From Dehalococcoidia bacterium (GTDB lineage: Bacteria; Chloroflexota; Dehalococcoidia; JAUYDP01), in the NCBI GenBank assembly GCA_030691805.1, contig JAUYDP010000219.1, positions 1 through 5,156 on the forward strand: a stretch of 5,156 nucleotides of DNA, read 5' to 3'. Position numbers and translations under genes: made by a program. Of the stretch, positions 4,200 to 5,156 are shown piece by piece (within the stretch, counting starts at the first letter, position 1; every line of letters begins with the position of its first letter). The notes under the pieces were generated by a model. It saw nothing but the letters and a program-made list of their open reading frames with translations. It was not told where the DNA came from and ran no database searches.

Positions 4200-5156
4200 A
4201 TGGTCTTAAAACGACGTTTGACTCTAGTAACCCTGGTGCTGCTAGCGGCAATATTGTTGACCGGCTGCCTGTCCAGGATTCCTGCCATTAACCCAGTCTC
4301 TGAGCAGCCAGCCAGGGAGGTGTCCTCACCGGCATCGCCCGGCCGGGCGCCCCAGGAGGTCCCGCCTCTAACCGGAATACTCGTGACGTATGAGGAAACC
4401 GTTATTGGCGTGACCAAGGCAACCAGGCCAGGAGTAGTCAACATCAGCACTACGTTGGTTAGCACCGACCAATTCCTCCAGCCTGTGCCTGAGCAGGCCA
4501 CTGGATCAGGTTTCGTAATTGATCAGGCCGGCCATATCGTGACGAACAATCATGTGGTAGAGAACGCCGAAAAGCTTGAAGTGACCTTCGCTGACGGCAG
4601 CACCGCCGAGGCCAAGCTCGTGGGACGCGACCCCAGCAATGACCTGGCCGTGGTAAAAGTGGATGTTCCGGCCGGGACGCTATATCCTCTGAAGTTGGGT
4701 GATTCCAGCGCCCTACAGGTTGGGCAGTTAGCGATAGCAATCGGCAGTCCCTTCCGCTTGCAAGGAACGGTAACCACTGGGGTGGTCAGCTCTCTGGGCA
4801 GGGACTTGCGGGCCGGCAACGGGCGCATCATCGGCGGGGTTATTCAGACGGACGCCGCTATCAATCCAGGGAACTCCGGCGGTCCCCTTTTGAACTCCTC
4901 TGGGGAGGTGATTGGCGTCAATAGCGCCATTTTCAGCCCCAGCGGGGGCAACGTGGGAATCGGGTTCGCTATCCCCGTGAACACGGTAAAGCGGTGGGTC
5001 CCGGAGCTGATATCTCAGGGCCGGGCACGCCACCCTTATCTGGGAGTTTCCGGACAGACTATCACACGTGACCTGGCCAAGGCTCTGAACCTTCCAGTAC
5101 AGGAAGGAATACTCCTGGCTCAAGTGGTGCAGGGTACCCCGGCGGCGAGCGCCGGT
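4200..5156 (+). CDS. htrA: HtrA/DegP-type serine protease, lipoprotein, 3' end cut off
   Basis: The 319 visible residues are open to the window edge. HtrA proteases degrade or hold misfolded proteins outside the cytoplasm. The N-terminus is a type II signal peptide: K4-R5-R6, a hydrophobic core (7-20) and the lipobox L20-T-G-C23, so the mature protein is probably lipid-anchored at Cys23. A Pro/Ser-rich linker (24-60) follows. The trypsin-like domain has the full triad: His118 in TNNHVV, Asp148 in SNDLAVVKV and Ser226 in NPGNSGGPL, with the oxyanion region around G224. A PDZ domain begins near HPYLGV (278-283) and is cut after residue 319. The gene follows the response regulator by 131 bp and has its own operator array, -10 and ribosome site, so it is best read as a separately promoted target. 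Membership of the family is very sure; the total number of PDZ domains cannot be seen. Confidence 0.96.
   Translation, partial: MVLKRRLTLVTLVLLAAILLTGCLSRIPAINPVSEQPAREVSSPASPGRAPQEVPPLTGILVTYEETVIGVTKATRPGVVNISTTLVSTDQFLQPVPEQATGSGFVIDQAGHIVTNNHVVENAEKLEVTFADGSTAEAKLVGRDPSNDLAVVKVDVPAGTLYPLKLGDSSALQVGQLAIAIGSPFRLQGTVTTGVVSSLGRDLRAGNGRIIGGVIQTDAAINPGNSGGPLLNSSGEVIGVNSAIFSPSGGNVGIGFAIPVNTVKRWVPELISQGRARHPYLGVSGQTITRDLAKALNLPVQEGILLAQVVQGTPAASAG

Noticed and set aside
4172..5123. Several minus-strand reading frames across the htrA region
   Set aside because: All lie opposite the protease gene, which has a complete catalytic triad; their translations show no domain.

Overview
The window looks like a chromosomal fragment from a GC-moderate environmental bacterium. 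My best guess is Chloroflexota (Dehalococcoidia/Anaerolineae-like). This rests on the style of the Hsp20, the soluble GAF-PAS histidine kinase, the KdpE-like response regulator ending and the dispersed 'TAGGGGCGCAC...GTGCGCCCCTA' hairpins. It is inference from memory, not a database result.

Left part (1-1219). A two-gene unit sits here: a MNT/AbiEii-like nucleotidyltransferase-fold protein (192-743) and a small unnamed protein (740-991) that overlaps it by four bases. The unit is bordered by palindromic repeats. Two copies of a 16-bp perfect palindrome lie at 1-16 and 125-140. Two copies of a different hairpin lie at 988-1015 and 1153-1178, the first of which contains the stop codon of the small gene. 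The nucleotidyltransferase is clearly more AT-rich than the rest and has Gly in place of the first Asp of its active-site DxD motif.

Right part (1220-5156). This is a protein-quality-control block. An Hsp20 small heat-shock protein (minus strand, 1220-1663) diverges from a two-component system: a membrane-free GAF-PAS-HisKA-HATPase kinase (1757-3355) and, overlapping it by four bases, an OmpR/PhoB-type response regulator (3352-4068). After a 131-bp gap comes an HtrA/DegP-type serine protease with a lipoprotein signal peptide (4200 to the window end, truncated in its PDZ domain).

The main discovery is a shared regulatory element upstream of the two effector genes. The hsp20 leader (minus strand, 1749-1711) and the htrA leader (plus strand, 4094-4132) carry the same array of TTCTAA-type half-sites in an 11-bp register, in the same orientation to each gene and just upstream of a plausible -10. 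About 32 of 40 positions are identical across 1750-1711 and 4093-4132. Direct repeats with 11-bp period next to the -10 are the hallmark of OmpR/PhoB-family operators. The likely model is that the regulator encoded between these two genes drives both hsp20 and htrA. Because the first array also covers the candidate kinase promoter, the system probably controls itself too. This would be a cytoplasm-sensing two-component proteostasis regulon, analogous in logic to CpxRA-degP or CssRS-htrA but with a soluble kinase.
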